The notes beneath the pieces were generated by a model. It saw only the letters and a program-made list of their open reading frames with translations, was not told where the DNA came from and ran no database searches. The translations under genes and the position numbers were made by a program. This document shows positions 20,333 to 29,620 of a stretch of DNA of 64,000 nt, piece by piece. Source of the stretch: a virus; the IMG/VR virus record IMGVR_UViG_3300025133_009446, positions 1 to 64,000 of that record. One strand, given 5' to 3'. How positions within the stretch are numbered: position 1 is the stretch's first letter; the number at the start of each line of letters is the position of its first letter.

Positions 20333-23300
20333 TTAGTTGTTCCCCCATATGTCATCTTCTAGTTTTGGATCTTTTGGTCTAGGAATAAAAGAGAAAGCCT
20401 TATCTTTAAAAGTACCTGCCGCTCCACCTTTTGCCTCATAATCAACATCAGAATATTGATAATTCCCAGAATTTAATATCCCATTATAGATTGCTTTTAA
20501 ACTAGTTTCTGAGTCTTCCATCAAGTTATAAAAAGATTTATTAACATTGGCTGTAAAGCTCATCATAGTATAAATAGTTATTAGTGAAATCATTGATCTA
20601 GCTTTTTTCTCAAAAAGATGTTTATACTCTTTTCTTTTTATTAATCGAGACATTAAGACATCATATGGGTACGATTCTGGATTAAGAAAATCTTCACCAT
20701 TTAAGTTAACATATTTCAAATAAGCAGGATTTTTCGACGCTTGCGATATAACAGCATTCATAACACCCTGCATACCAAGAATTTGATCAAGAACATCTTT
20801 TGCTGCACCGAGAGGATCGTCTTCACCTTCTTCATCAGATTGTGTTTCTGGAAATTCAGGCACAGCATATGGTGCATTTGTAACCTCTATCTCTTCCTCT
20901 ATTAGGGGCACTGAAAATGTCATACCGGTGGCAGCCTCGACAGAGGGAGAATCAGGTGTGAGAAATTTATCACCCATTACAAAAGCGTTCTCTTTTAAAG
21001 CGTTTTTAATATTATCTTTTGAAAATGATTTTAAAATTTGTTTAAAACTGGTGGTGTCGTCGCCTTTGCCGGTACCGCCGAGCTGTACCTCGTTTAAGTG
21101 TGGGGCGCCTTGTACAACATCATAAGCCCTGGGTGCAATATAAGATAGCCTTAACCCATACTTCAAGCTCTTATAAAAGTTTTGATATGAAAGAGATTTC
21201 TGAGTTGCTTCAAAATCTAATGGACCAATTGGAATTAAATCATATTTTCCAAGAACCGTGTTACCAACATATTCCCCAGGAGGAATTTGTGATAGCCCAT
21301 GCGCTGTTTTCACCATTTCAAAAAATCTTTTTCTATTTTCTTTAGACCCACCTTCAATTGAAACAAAAAATTGATTTCTCACTTTTGCATGCCAGCCTCC
21401 ATTATATCCTGAAAATGACGTTGACTTCTCTGAATCATATCCATTAATGTTTTTTTTCATCCACCAGGGATCAAACACTCCTGCTAGCGAAGTGTCTGGT
21501 GCGACATCGAGTGCTGGGCGTATTCTATACATAAAACTAGCCATATTCCCACCAGACTTCGGAGGCGAATGAGTTGATACCCACTTCCAAAAACGGTTTC
21601 CAGTGCCAGTGGCAGCAGGAGATATCAAAAGTTGTCCATTGGCAGCTTGCCCAGAAAAACCCAGAGAAGAGCCAAGTTGAAATAATACATTTAACATCTG
21701 CTGGAAGTGGTACGGCACAGTGTCATCACCAAACAGCGGCTGTTTATTAGAGCCACTCTTTGGTTTTATAATAAACCCCATAGTGCCTTTTGGCATTGCC
21801 TCAAATGAACCAAAACCATCGTTAGCCAGCCACATATCTGGATCGGTGATGTTGTTTAAAAAGTTTATCATATTTCCTACGCTGTCTTGTTCTGACGAAG
21901 TAGTAACCCATGATTTAATATTCTTTTTAAAAAGGTTTATGTTGTTCACTCCATAAAGCATTGTTAATTGATGTTTCTCCAGGGGGACATGATCCCAGAA
22001 GTCACCTGGTACTGCTGCAGGATTTGTCCAATACTGCACTATATCAGCCATAGTATCAATTGGTAGCACTTCACCGCCAAAGGAAATGTTGTTGCCACCG
22101 TCTGCGCCTTGTCCTTGTGTTAGTCGATGAAAGGTGGGCAGAAAATCTTCACCAAACATTGCTTTTATTTCATCATCCGTTTTTGGTACTGCGCGCACAT
22201 ATTTTTCAAAAATTAAAGTTCCATTGCCATGATCATCAGCATCAAAGACTGTTCTAGTCGGGTAGTTGCCCCAGAGATCAAGCGGGTATTTCCCCCACAC
22301 ATCTAAAACTCCCCATTTCAGATCAGTTTTGCCGGTATGATCTTCTAATATTACCCTTAAAAGACTATCAGTAAAATCAATTTTATCAGCAAAAGCAGAA
22401 TATACATTTTTCAACATTGGTGCTAATCTATCTCTTTCCTCTTTTATCATTTCCAACATGGGAGTTCGATTGGTTGGAAATGTCTCGCCAGATAACATTC
22501 TTTCTTTAATGATCTTATCAGCATCAGCACTCATAAGTTCATATGTTGCCCCCCCTAGTCGTAATTTAATATTATTATGCACCACCTCATCAAATGATTT
22601 ATTTAAGGCATCATCAAAAGAAAATTCTGTTAAAACAAACATTGCCTGTATGGTTGCCTCTATTAAAGCCAACTGTACAACTGCGCGCACAACACCTTCT
22701 CTATTAGCCAAGTTAAAAGACTGATAAGGATCTTCACTATCTAATTGTTTCTTTCTCTTATAAACCATATCTTTTATTTCAGTCAAATCAAACAATTCTG
22801 CAGAATTATTAGAGTCGCTTTCCGTCGCCATCATAGCGCCGATACCGCCTTCATCATCTATGGCGGCACCATCTGGATTATCATTTGTTTTAAAATCTAA
22901 TTTAACTAACACCCCTGGACTAAACAGTTTTGATTTAGAAACAATTTTAGCAACTTTCTTTACTATCATAACATGTAATCTGTGATTCAAATCAAAAGGC
23001 AATAAAGATTGTAATTGTGTCACAAAACTACTATTTGGTTTGATCTTCTGCATTAATGACTCTGCAATTGCTTCTCTAAATTCTAGATTTTGATTTATTG
23101 CCATATTTTCTTCAGTATCATTCATCCCAGCATATCTAAAAAACTCTCTTCGATTTCCTGCAGAGATGCTGCCATGCTTGCCCGCAGCTGGTCTATATAA
23201 AGAATAAGGATAATCAAATCCTTCATTGGGAATTTTTATGTTTACTGCAGGACTACTCCCCCAAAAATCATAATTCATAATATCGATATTCTCATCATAA

Positions 23301-26300
23301 TACGTCACCGGTAATTTTTGAATATTTGCACGAATGCGCTCTAATATTGGATTAGTCCACGTAGAAGGATCTGCGGCAACCGATATATTTGTGTTGACTG
23401 TCAAAAGTGTCATTATTTCAGCTAGAGTTGCACTAAAAAACATTCTGGGACTGTCATAAATACCATCAATTATTTGTGATGCAGAAAAATCCATAGCAGG
23501 GCTAGTCATTGCTATTTGTGCTGCAGTTTTTGATAATTGCTTACTTAATTTTCCACTTTGCAGCTGCCTCTGGCTTGCTAAAACCGATGCCAAGGCTTTT
23601 AATCTTTGTTTTCTTCTCTGTCTTTTCTTTTCTACTTGATCTGCTATTATGTTTGAATCTGCCTTGGTGCTAAGCATCTTGTTCATTAAATCTTCTTCTG
23701 GGTGCGGAGCGCAAAGATCTAAATCAACAATATGCCCTAAATCTTTTATCCAACCTTCACCAGAAAGCATTCGCGCATTTCGTTTAACTTTTTCAATGTT
23801 TACCACTTTACCAAATTCAGAAAATATATCAATCATAACATTAGTTGGATTCTTACCTTTTTTTCTGTTGCTACCCTTTGATACTGTTTCTGCAAAAGAT
23901 AACCCCGCTGAGCCAGCTGCCGTTCTCATTTTTCTAGTAATGGCAACAGAATTAATGGCATCTTTCGTTTTTTTAGTCGGGCGCCCTTCTAATAGTTCAA
24001 TCATTTCTTTGCTGGATATATTATTCGAAATTTCATCAAAGATACCAGTAACCCCATTCATATCAAGACTTATATCACCACTAGCAAATTTCTTTACAGT
24101 CTTATTCACAAAAGCTTTAGCATCGTCTAATAGATCCGAACTCTCCAACAGCTCATTGATGTTTTGAGTGCCATAATCCATGCCGGCTTTCACAGTATCT
24201 TCCAACTCGCTCAGAGCGTCTGTACCAAAAGTAATAATTTTATCAATTGCTGCAGCCACCTCATCTAATACTATTTTTACTATTCCAATTATAATTTCAT
24301 CAATTATCATTTCTACAATTTTTTCAACTGCTTTAGAGATCATAGCCATATAATCAACTACCGGCAATAAATCATCTAAACGTGGTAACGTAAGTGCGTC
24401 AATGCTTGGCAAATCTTTCCAATTTGGTGGAAACGACTCCCCAAACGAATCAGATAATTGATTTAAATCTAAATTATTAACATAATCTCCCAATCCAAGA
24501 TCTGGAAGCCCCATACTACCAAGTGTGTCAGAAACAGTTTGAAGTAAATCTTTGGCATAATCTTCTGCTACGTCTACATGGCTTTCTATCAATTCAAGTA
24601 GCTGTTCTGTGGGAAGATGCTTATCAGGCAAGTTTAACAACAGTGTTTGTAACTCATTGGTTGACAAATCACTTAGTAAGTCTTGTACCGGCAACGCCTC
24701 CATTAAACTATCAAGCGGAAGCGAAGAAGCTAATTCTGTAAGCGAATTCGCGTCTGCCTCTTTCAAACCTTGCAAGACTTGAACCCCAGCAGAACTTAAA
24801 AACTTTCCTATATCAGCGTCATCTATCACTCTATCTAAAGTGGGATTTAAATCATTTGATACTTTTTTGAATTTATCAAAAAACCAATCATTTCTCATTT
24901 TAGATGTAAAAGTCGGTGCAATTGCGACATTACCACCTTCAGCAGGCTTACCCTCCAAGAGCACACTATAATCTATTTTACCAAAAGCATTTTTGCCAAA
25001 AATATTTTCTGGAGATATATCAATTGAAAACTGCTCTACAATTCTAGAAAAATTCCACTGAGTTGCTCCACCCAACAAACTTTCATATGGGGCAGGACTA
25101 CAAGAAATATTAAATATTTTACGTATAAACTTGTTACCAGTTGCAAATTCAGTAGCTTTTCCTGTTGTTGTGGAAATTTTATTTTTTGTATCTTCCCAAA
25201 AGTTTACATATTGATCATATAGCGTATCTAAAGTATCAGTCAATTGATTTATATTTGCCATTTCATTTGGCATGAAAGACATAAAATCATCTTTAATTAA
25301 TTGCGGCAAATCATAATAGTTTATGTTCTTAACAAGCTTTTTAACCAACCCCACATCATCAATAGGAGCTTGGCACAGTATCATTTCAATTACATCATCG
25401 GGAAGCCCATATTTATCTATCATATCAGAAATAAAATCTGTTGGTATTTGTATGTTACCAAATATTTTTTTCAGAATATATGGGGACGCCTGAGAAATCA
25501 TCCCCACCAAAAATTCGTCTGGCACTCTACCTTTCTTTATAAAATCAACAATATTATCTATAGGAAGGGTATCTATCTGTAATTCAAGAAGAATTTTATT
25601 CAATATGTCTGCCGGCAGTCTATTAATAATCAAACTCATTAATTCTTTACCAGAAAACGCCTGTAAGCCGCCAGCTAATAAAGCATCAACACTATCTGGT
25701 ATACCCAATTCTTCTGTTATAGAATCAATACCTATACTCATTAGAGTATCAATTCCAATCTTATTCAACACCACATCATAAAGCTTTTCGAAAGAAAGTC
25801 CATCTATTTGATCAGTTATTGTTCTTATTTGATCTAAAACTTCATCGCCAACAAATTCATTAACACTTTCTCTTGCGCCAGATATTTTCTCTTTAAACTC
25901 GTTTGTTATAGCCTTCGACTCGCGCTGTAGCTCTCGTGAAGTCTTCACTAGCCTATTATTAAATTCACCTTCTATAGATTTAACTTCATCTAAAAATCCT
26001 TTTTTCTGATCTGAAGGCTTGATCTCTGGTATCGGATATGTAAAGAATGAAACAAACTGAGTCCACGGCATATCTCTAGAGCGCGTCCCCAAAAGTTCTA
26101 ATATTTTCCAAGAATAAAATACAAAAGCATTAGTCCGAGGTCTATTGAAGGGATCAGAATCTTTAAATGCGTCAAATCCAACTCTTAACGGTTGTCCTCC
26201 AAATCCACGATCTACAACAATGTGTGTATAGTTAAACTCACCGTCAAATCCAAGTTCGACTATTCTATCAGATTCTGTTGCTGCTGAAATCTGTTCACTG

Positions 26301-27739
26301 GTAGTTGTAGATTGAGTTTCTGCCTCTTCAGTTGCTTCTGCATTGGTTGCTTCTGCATTGGCTGCTTCATCACCTGTTGCGTCAGCAGTTGGCGAATCAG
26401 GTGGAGTTGCTTGTTGTGCCGCAGCTTCAGCCGTAAAATCAGAAACTCCACTTGTTTTTGACGGCTCGCCTAGTTTAGCATAACTGTTTTTCACCAAAAA
26501 TTCATTAAAACCATTAATATATTTTTCCACTCTAGAAGATTCTTCTACTAAATCTAAACCCTCTATATTCACACCAGAATCGTTAATTGCTTCACCATAC
26601 ATTTTTATTTTATCGGCTGCCAAAGTAAGCATTTCTGCCATATCATTTGCTTTAAAAACAACACTTTTCTTAAAAAGTCCATCAAAAGCAAACCCTTCTC
26701 CCTTTTTTGGCATTATTTGTAAATGTTGTCCAGGCACTTTAACTAATATTAATAATTTACCTTCAGGTGCTGGACGTTCCTCTAAGTGCCAATCGGTTGC
26801 CGCCGAATGTTCCATTAGTTTTTCAACTATTTTGTTTATATCTAATTCACCTATGGTTAAAGATTCTTGCAGCAAATCTGTAACTGCTTCTGGAGGTGGT
26901 GGTGGTGGTGGAGGGAGTATTTCACCAGTTTGGCTGTGGACGCACATAGGATCTGGGATCCCTTCTTCAACAATTTTAGTATAACCAGCTGGGCATTGCA
27001 ACGTTTCAGCTGCAGCTGCTTTTGCTTCTGCTGCTTTTTCTCCTGGTGTTAGATCACCTTCACTTTCGTCTCCTACAGCTGGACCGGATCCGGAACCACC
27101 AGCTGGCGCCCCAGGGGGACCGATCCAATCACCTTGAACTCCTGTATTCACGCCATCAGTTGACTTATTGAAATCAGATTCTTTATATTCTCCAACGTCG
27201 GTATGGCTTGGCATCATTTTTAGCATTGCTTCTAAATGATTAAATTGTTCTTTATTTTTTGTCGCCACTCCTCCATGTTCACCAACCCCGTAATTCAATC
27301 GATTAATTGCATGCACATTAAGAGTGCGCTGCCACTTTTTAACTTTAGCACCTCGCTTGCCTCTTTTCAATATTATTTTTGTTGGTGGGTCACCCCCGCC
27401 TGAAGCATTACTTCTTCTGCGCCGCCCAGAACCTCCAGAGCCACTTGAAGCTGGAGACTCTGGCGGGCATTGTCCAAGAGGCGCTGTAGAACCATCAATA
27501 CACTGAACTTGATCTTCTGGTATGGACATGCCGCCCTCTTGTGACATGCCGCCCACCTCGGCAGCTGCGATCTGTTCCTCTAATTGGTGGATTTCTCTTT
27601 TAGTGTCGTCATAGAGTTGATATAACTGTTTGTACTGTTCATGTTCAATAAATTGATCCATACTCTGAAGATTGCTCTTGAGGCTCGCTTTCTTCCTCTT
27701 TAATTCTGCCAATTCCGCCATTAGATTTGCAATTGACAT
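20333..27739 (-). CDS. Giant putative baseplate/tail protein with N-terminal coiled coil and helical repeats, 2468 aa
   Basis: ATG at 27739 overlaps the previous stop (TAATG), with GGAGG upstream. Order of parts: coiled coil (residues 1-65), a Cys motif (CIDGSTAPLGQCPP, about 80-93), a Gly/Ser linker, a peptidoglycan-binding-like segment starting near residue 120 (KRGAKVKKWQRTLNV), a second Cys pair and a poly-Pro run near 285, then an A/E/T-rich linker. Around residues 650-1100 short Leu/Pro/Asp helical repeats recur (RLPADILNKILLEL, YGLPDDVIEMIL, NLPDKHLPTEQLLELI). The rest is long mixed sequence with no motif I know. Its place between the hub-like genes and gp25 suggests a baseplate or tail component. 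A tape-measure role is possible, but the sequence is not mainly coiled coil. Confidence 0.65.
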   Translation of the reverse strand: MSIANLMAELAELKRKKASLKSNLQSMDQFIEHEQYKQLYQLYDDTKREIHQLEEQIAAAEVGGMSQEGGMSIPEDQVQCIDGSTAPLGQCPPESPASSGSGGSGRRRRSNASGGGDPPTKIILKRGKRGAKVKKWQRTLNVHAINRLNYGVGEHGGVATKNKEQFNHLEAMLKMMPSHTDVGEYKESDFNKSTDGVNTGVQGDWIGPPGAPAGGSGSGPAVGDESEGDLTPGEKAAEAKAAAAETLQCPAGYTKIVEEGIPDPMCVHSQTGEILPPPPPPPPEAVTDLLQESLTIGELDINKIVEKLMEHSAATDWHLEERPAPEGKLLILVKVPGQHLQIMPKKGEGFAFDGLFKKSVVFKANDMAEMLTLAADKIKMYGEAINDSGVNIEGLDLVEESSRVEKYINGFNEFLVKNSYAKLGEPSKTSGVSDFTAEAAAQQATPPDSPTADATGDEAANAEATNAEATEEAETQSTTTSEQISAATESDRIVELGFDGEFNYTHIVVDRGFGGQPLRVGFDAFKDSDPFNRPRTNAFVFYSWKILELLGTRSRDMPWTQFVSFFTYPIPEIKPSDQKKGFLDEVKSIEGEFNNRLVKTSRELQRESKAITNEFKEKISGARESVNEFVGDEVLDQIRTITDQIDGLSFEKLYDVVLNKIGIDTLMSIGIDSITEELGIPDSVDALLAGGLQAFSGKELMSLIINRLPADILNKILLELQIDTLPIDNIVDFIKKGRVPDEFLVGMISQASPYILKKIFGNIQIPTDFISDMIDKYGLPDDVIEMILCQAPIDDVGLVKKLVKNINYYDLPQLIKDDFMSFMPNEMANINQLTDTLDTLYDQYVNFWEDTKNKISTTTGKATEFATGNKFIRKIFNISCSPAPYESLLGGATQWNFSRIVEQFSIDISPENIFGKNAFGKIDYSVLLEGKPAEGGNVAIAPTFTSKMRNDWFFDKFKKVSNDLNPTLDRVIDDADIGKFLSSAGVQVLQGLKEADANSLTELASSLPLDSLMEALPVQDLLSDLSTNELQTLLLNLPDKHLPTEQLLELIESHVDVAEDYAKDLLQTVSDTLGSMGLPDLGLGDYVNNLDLNQLSDSFGESFPPNWKDLPSIDALTLPRLDDLLPVVDYMAMISKAVEKIVEMIIDEIIIGIVKIVLDEVAAAIDKIITFGTDALSELEDTVKAGMDYGTQNINELLESSDLLDDAKAFVNKTVKKFASGDISLDMNGVTGIFDEISNNISSKEMIELLEGRPTKKTKDAINSVAITRKMRTAAGSAGLSFAETVSKGSNRKKGKNPTNVMIDIFSEFGKVVNIEKVKRNARMLSGEGWIKDLGHIVDLDLCAPHPEEDLMNKMLSTKADSNIIADQVEKKRQRRKQRLKALASVLASQRQLQSGKLSKQLSKTAAQIAMTSPAMDFSASQIIDGIYDSPRMFFSATLAEIMTLLTVNTNISVAADPSTWTNPILERIRANIQKLPVTYYDENIDIMNYDFWGSSPAVNIKIPNEGFDYPYSLYRPAAGKHGSISAGNRREFFRYAGMNDTEENMAINQNLEFREAIAESLMQKIKPNSSFVTQLQSLLPFDLNHRLHVMIVKKVAKIVSKSKLFSPGVLVKLDFKTNDNPDGAAIDDEGGIGAMMATESDSNNSAELFDLTEIKDMVYKRKKQLDSEDPYQSFNLANREGVVRAVVQLALIEATIQAMFVLTEFSFDDALNKSFDEVVHNNIKLRLGGATYELMSADADKIIKERMLSGETFPTNRTPMLEMIKEERDRLAPMLKNVYSAFADKIDFTDSLLRVILEDHTGKTDLKWGVLDVWGKYPLDLWGNYPTRTVFDADDHGNGTLIFEKYVRAVPKTDDEIKAMFGEDFLPTFHRLTQGQGADGGNNISFGGEVLPIDTMADIVQYWTNPAAVPGDFWDHVPLEKHQLTMLYGVNNINLFKKNIKSWVTTSSEQDSVGNMINFLNNITDPDMWLANDGFGSFEAMPKGTMGFIIKPKSGSNKQPLFGDDTVPYHFQQMLNVLFQLGSSLGFSGQAANGQLLISPAATGTGNRFWKWVSTHSPPKSGGNMASFMYRIRPALDVAPDTSLAGVFDPWWMKKNINGYDSEKSTSFSGYNGGWHAKVRNQFFVSIEGGSKENRKRFFEMVKTAHGLSQIPPGEYVGNTVLGKYDLIPIGPLDFEATQKSLSYQNFYKSLKYGLRLSYIAPRAYDVVQGAPHLNEVQLGGTGKGDDTTSFKQILKSFSKDNIKNALKENAFVMGDKFLTPDSPSVEAATGMTFSVPLIEEEIEVTNAPYAVPEFPETQSDEEGEDDPLGAAKDVLDQILGMQGVMNAVISQASKNPAYLKYVNLNGEDFLNPESYPYDVLMSRLIKRKEYKHLFEKKARSMISLITIYTMMSFTANVNKSFYNLMEDSETSLKAIYNGILNSGNYQYSDVDYEAKGGAAGTFKDKAFSFIPRPKDPKLEDDIWGNN
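26331..26360 (-). repeat. 15-bp perfect tandem repeat (two copies)
   Basis: Two identical 15-bp units lie inside the 2468-residue gene and encode NAEAT twice within an A/E/T-rich linker. It is probably a flexible spacer that changes length by slippage. Confidence 0.7.
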
Positions 27740-28611
27740 TATGCCTCTCCTCCAGCTATAATTTGAGAAATTTTATCTTTTGTATCTTTCTGTTGTGAAT
27801 CTAAATCACCATAGTTCACCACAGTAGACTCTATCTTCATTTGTTCCTCGCTAGAAGCTTCTAATAGATATGATGCCGAACCGGTTTGTTTATTATAATA
27901 TTCTAATATTTTAGTTAGTCCAGTTTTTTTTGCCTCTGTAATTATAGCTCCAAAATCAGCCGTAGTTTTTCCAACTAAGTTGCTGTGCTCTGTGCGTACA
28001 ACCACGTAATACTCATCGGCTTCGGAATCATAGAACGGTTCGGCTTCCTTTTGGGAAGGCCATTTTGCAAATTCTGTAGCTGATTTCGTATTCTTTTGTA
28101 AATCCACCAATTCGGGCGGTAGTGCTTCTTCAGCGGCTGCAGCTGCTTCACTCTCTGTAGAAGAGATTGCACCTGACACGTGGAGCGGTGTAAATGCGGT
28201 TTTAGTATATTCTTCATACTGCTGCAGTGTCACCTTTATATCATCAATCAACCTTTTAGTTGCTGCTTCTGTTTTTGGTCCATATATACCGTCTACTTTA
28301 ATTAAACCAGCTTGGGCTGAATTTTGACTATCTTCTACAGCCTGACTCAAGGCTGAACGCATTGGACGCTTAGCTGTTGGGCTTGGTGATTTTTCAGATG
28401 CAAGCGCTTCTGCTTCTGCTTCTTCTTGATAGTAAGCAATCTGTTCCTCTAATTGTTTGATTTCAGCTTTAGTTGCCTTTAATTCCTGCCCCAATGATAA
28501 ACGATAATCAACATCAGTCGTTTGATCATCATATCCTGACAAAATATGTTGAATTTCCCCTTTCTTTTGCTTTAATCCTGCCAATTCAGATTGTAAACTT
28601 TCTACTGACAT
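27739..28611 (-). CDS. Coiled-coil protein with peptidoglycan-binding-like motif, 290 aa
   Basis: The start ATG at 28611 follows AAGGAGAAGCG. Residues 1-65 form a coiled coil (LQSELAGLKQKKGEIQ, then KQLEEQIAYYQEEAEAEA) closely related to the N-terminus of the next gene. The two genes even share a 17-bp identical DNA stretch (27570-27586 and 28439-28455). Around residues 110-125 the stretch IKVDGIYGPKTEAATKRL matches the core of PG_binding_1 domains (VDGIxGPxTxxA). The C-terminal part is alpha/beta with no known motif. It looks like a cell-wall-contacting baseplate accessory subunit that may pair with its neighbours through the coiled coil. Function is inferred. Confidence 0.7.
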   Translation of the reverse strand: MSVESLQSELAGLKQKKGEIQHILSGYDDQTTDVDYRLSLGQELKATKAEIKQLEEQIAYYQEEAEAEALASEKSPSPTAKRPMRSALSQAVEDSQNSAQAGLIKVDGIYGPKTEAATKRLIDDIKVTLQQYEEYTKTAFTPLHVSGAISSTESEAAAAAEEALPPELVDLQKNTKSATEFAKWPSQKEAEPFYDSEADEYYVVVRTEHSNLVGKTTADFGAIITEAKKTGLTKILEYYNKQTGSASYLLEASSEEQMKIESTVVNYGDLDSQQKDTKDKISQIIAGGEA

Positions 28612-28633
28612 TACGCTTCTCCTTTCCTAATAT

Positions 28634-29605
28634 TTAGTTTGTATTATTAAATCTACTATTTATATACTCACTACCAGCAACCATATAAAAATTCTTCTTA
28701 TACATAACCAAATTAGATTTAAAAGATGCAATCGACGATTTGACTTGAGTTAGTAAAGCAGGAATATTGGTTCCTCCAGACGTGGTTGCAGCGATGGATG
28801 GTTGAGTCATGGCAGTAACAACTGTTACAACAGGTCCACCGGCATTTCCACCGGTACCAGAACCAATAACATTATGAGTGTGGTTCATTACTGCAGTATT
28901 AAAACTGGTTTGATAAGTTAAAAATGCATCGACAATACCACTTAAAGCATCAACATGTTCTACCATCTTATTTAAAGCTTTGTTCAAGTTTTCACCTTTA
29001 ACCATTGGTTGCAAATCTTCATCATTGTTGCCAGCTATTAAATCAATACCAAGCACGCTACTTACGTCGGCACCTTGAGAATTTTTTATATCTGTTCTTG
29101 TTATTAATTTAATTCCTTCACGAGCTATGAATCTCAAAGCATCTGCCTTTATTGCAATTCCAGATTTAGCTTTAGACTCCCCTATTTTGCCGGGAGTTAA
29201 TCCAAAATTTGTATCAATATCAGTTTTTTGACTAATATATATTCTTGCAGCATCTTTTTGAAAGTGTGGATCCACATATATTGATTCGTTATTTACAGTA
29301 ACTGCAACAGTGTCAGCACCTAATCTTCCTGTTACAATATCTATCGAAGCGCATTGAGTATCCCCTTTCCCACCATAACCACTTAGCCTAGAAGCTGGGC
29401 GATCTCTACCTAATACTATCGAGGCACCATTTTGATTAGCAATTACTTTTTCAGATGGAGTTTCTATAAAGCCAGGAATCGCTTCCATTAGCTTATCCCC
29501 AGCAACTCCCAAAGAACTAGCTCTATCTGATTTAGCAACCTGCAAAGCCTGTTCAACACCTGGAATGGAGCCAGCAGTGTTAATGGCTTGTTTTAAAAAA
29601 TCCAT
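28634..29605 (-). CDS. Putative baseplate/virion structural protein, 323 aa
   Basis: ATG at 29605 has AAGGAAT upstream and the gene begins 15 nt after the lytic baseplate gene. The 323-residue product contains a conserved-looking centre, ASIVLGRDRPASRLSG then YGGKGDTQCASIDIVTGR, and a later segment with KADALRFIAREGIKLIT. The beta-rich repeated short strands there resemble spike or hub-associated proteins. The C-terminus is helical. I recall similar proteins in marine T4-like phages beside lytic baseplate genes, without a tested function. A part in the central spike or hub is inferred from order (gp5-like, this, then coiled-coil subunits). Confidence 0.65.
   Translation of the reverse strand: MDFLKQAINTAGSIPGVEQALQVAKSDRASSLGVAGDKLMEAIPGFIETPSEKVIANQNGASIVLGRDRPASRLSGYGGKGDTQCASIDIVTGRLGADTVAVTVNNESIYVDPHFQKDAARIYISQKTDIDTNFGLTPGKIGESKAKSGIAIKADALRFIAREGIKLITRTDIKNSQGADVSSVLGIDLIAGNNDEDLQPMVKGENLNKALNKMVEHVDALSGIVDAFLTYQTSFNTAVMNHTHNVIGSGTGGNAGGPVVTVVTAMTQPSIAATTSGGTNIPALLTQVKSSIASFKSNLVMYKKNFYMVAGSEYINSRFNNTN
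28657..28664 (-). promoter_or_regulatory. Candidate T4-type late promoter (TATAAATA)
   Basis: On the minus strand an exact TATAAATA lies inside the end of the 323-residue gene, 45 nt before the start of the 290-residue gene. T4 late promoters use this -10-like box with gp55-type sigma, and this window encodes such a sigma. The same 8-mer occurs by chance several times in DNA this AT-rich, so only the spacing supports the call. Confidence 0.35.
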
Positions 29606-29620
29606 AATATTAATTCCTTA

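Noticed and set aside
27739-28611. Frameshift splitting one gene into the 290- and 2468-residue genes
   Set aside because: The junction is a normal TAATG with GGAGG upstream, and both proteins start with their own coiled coil, so these are two genes.
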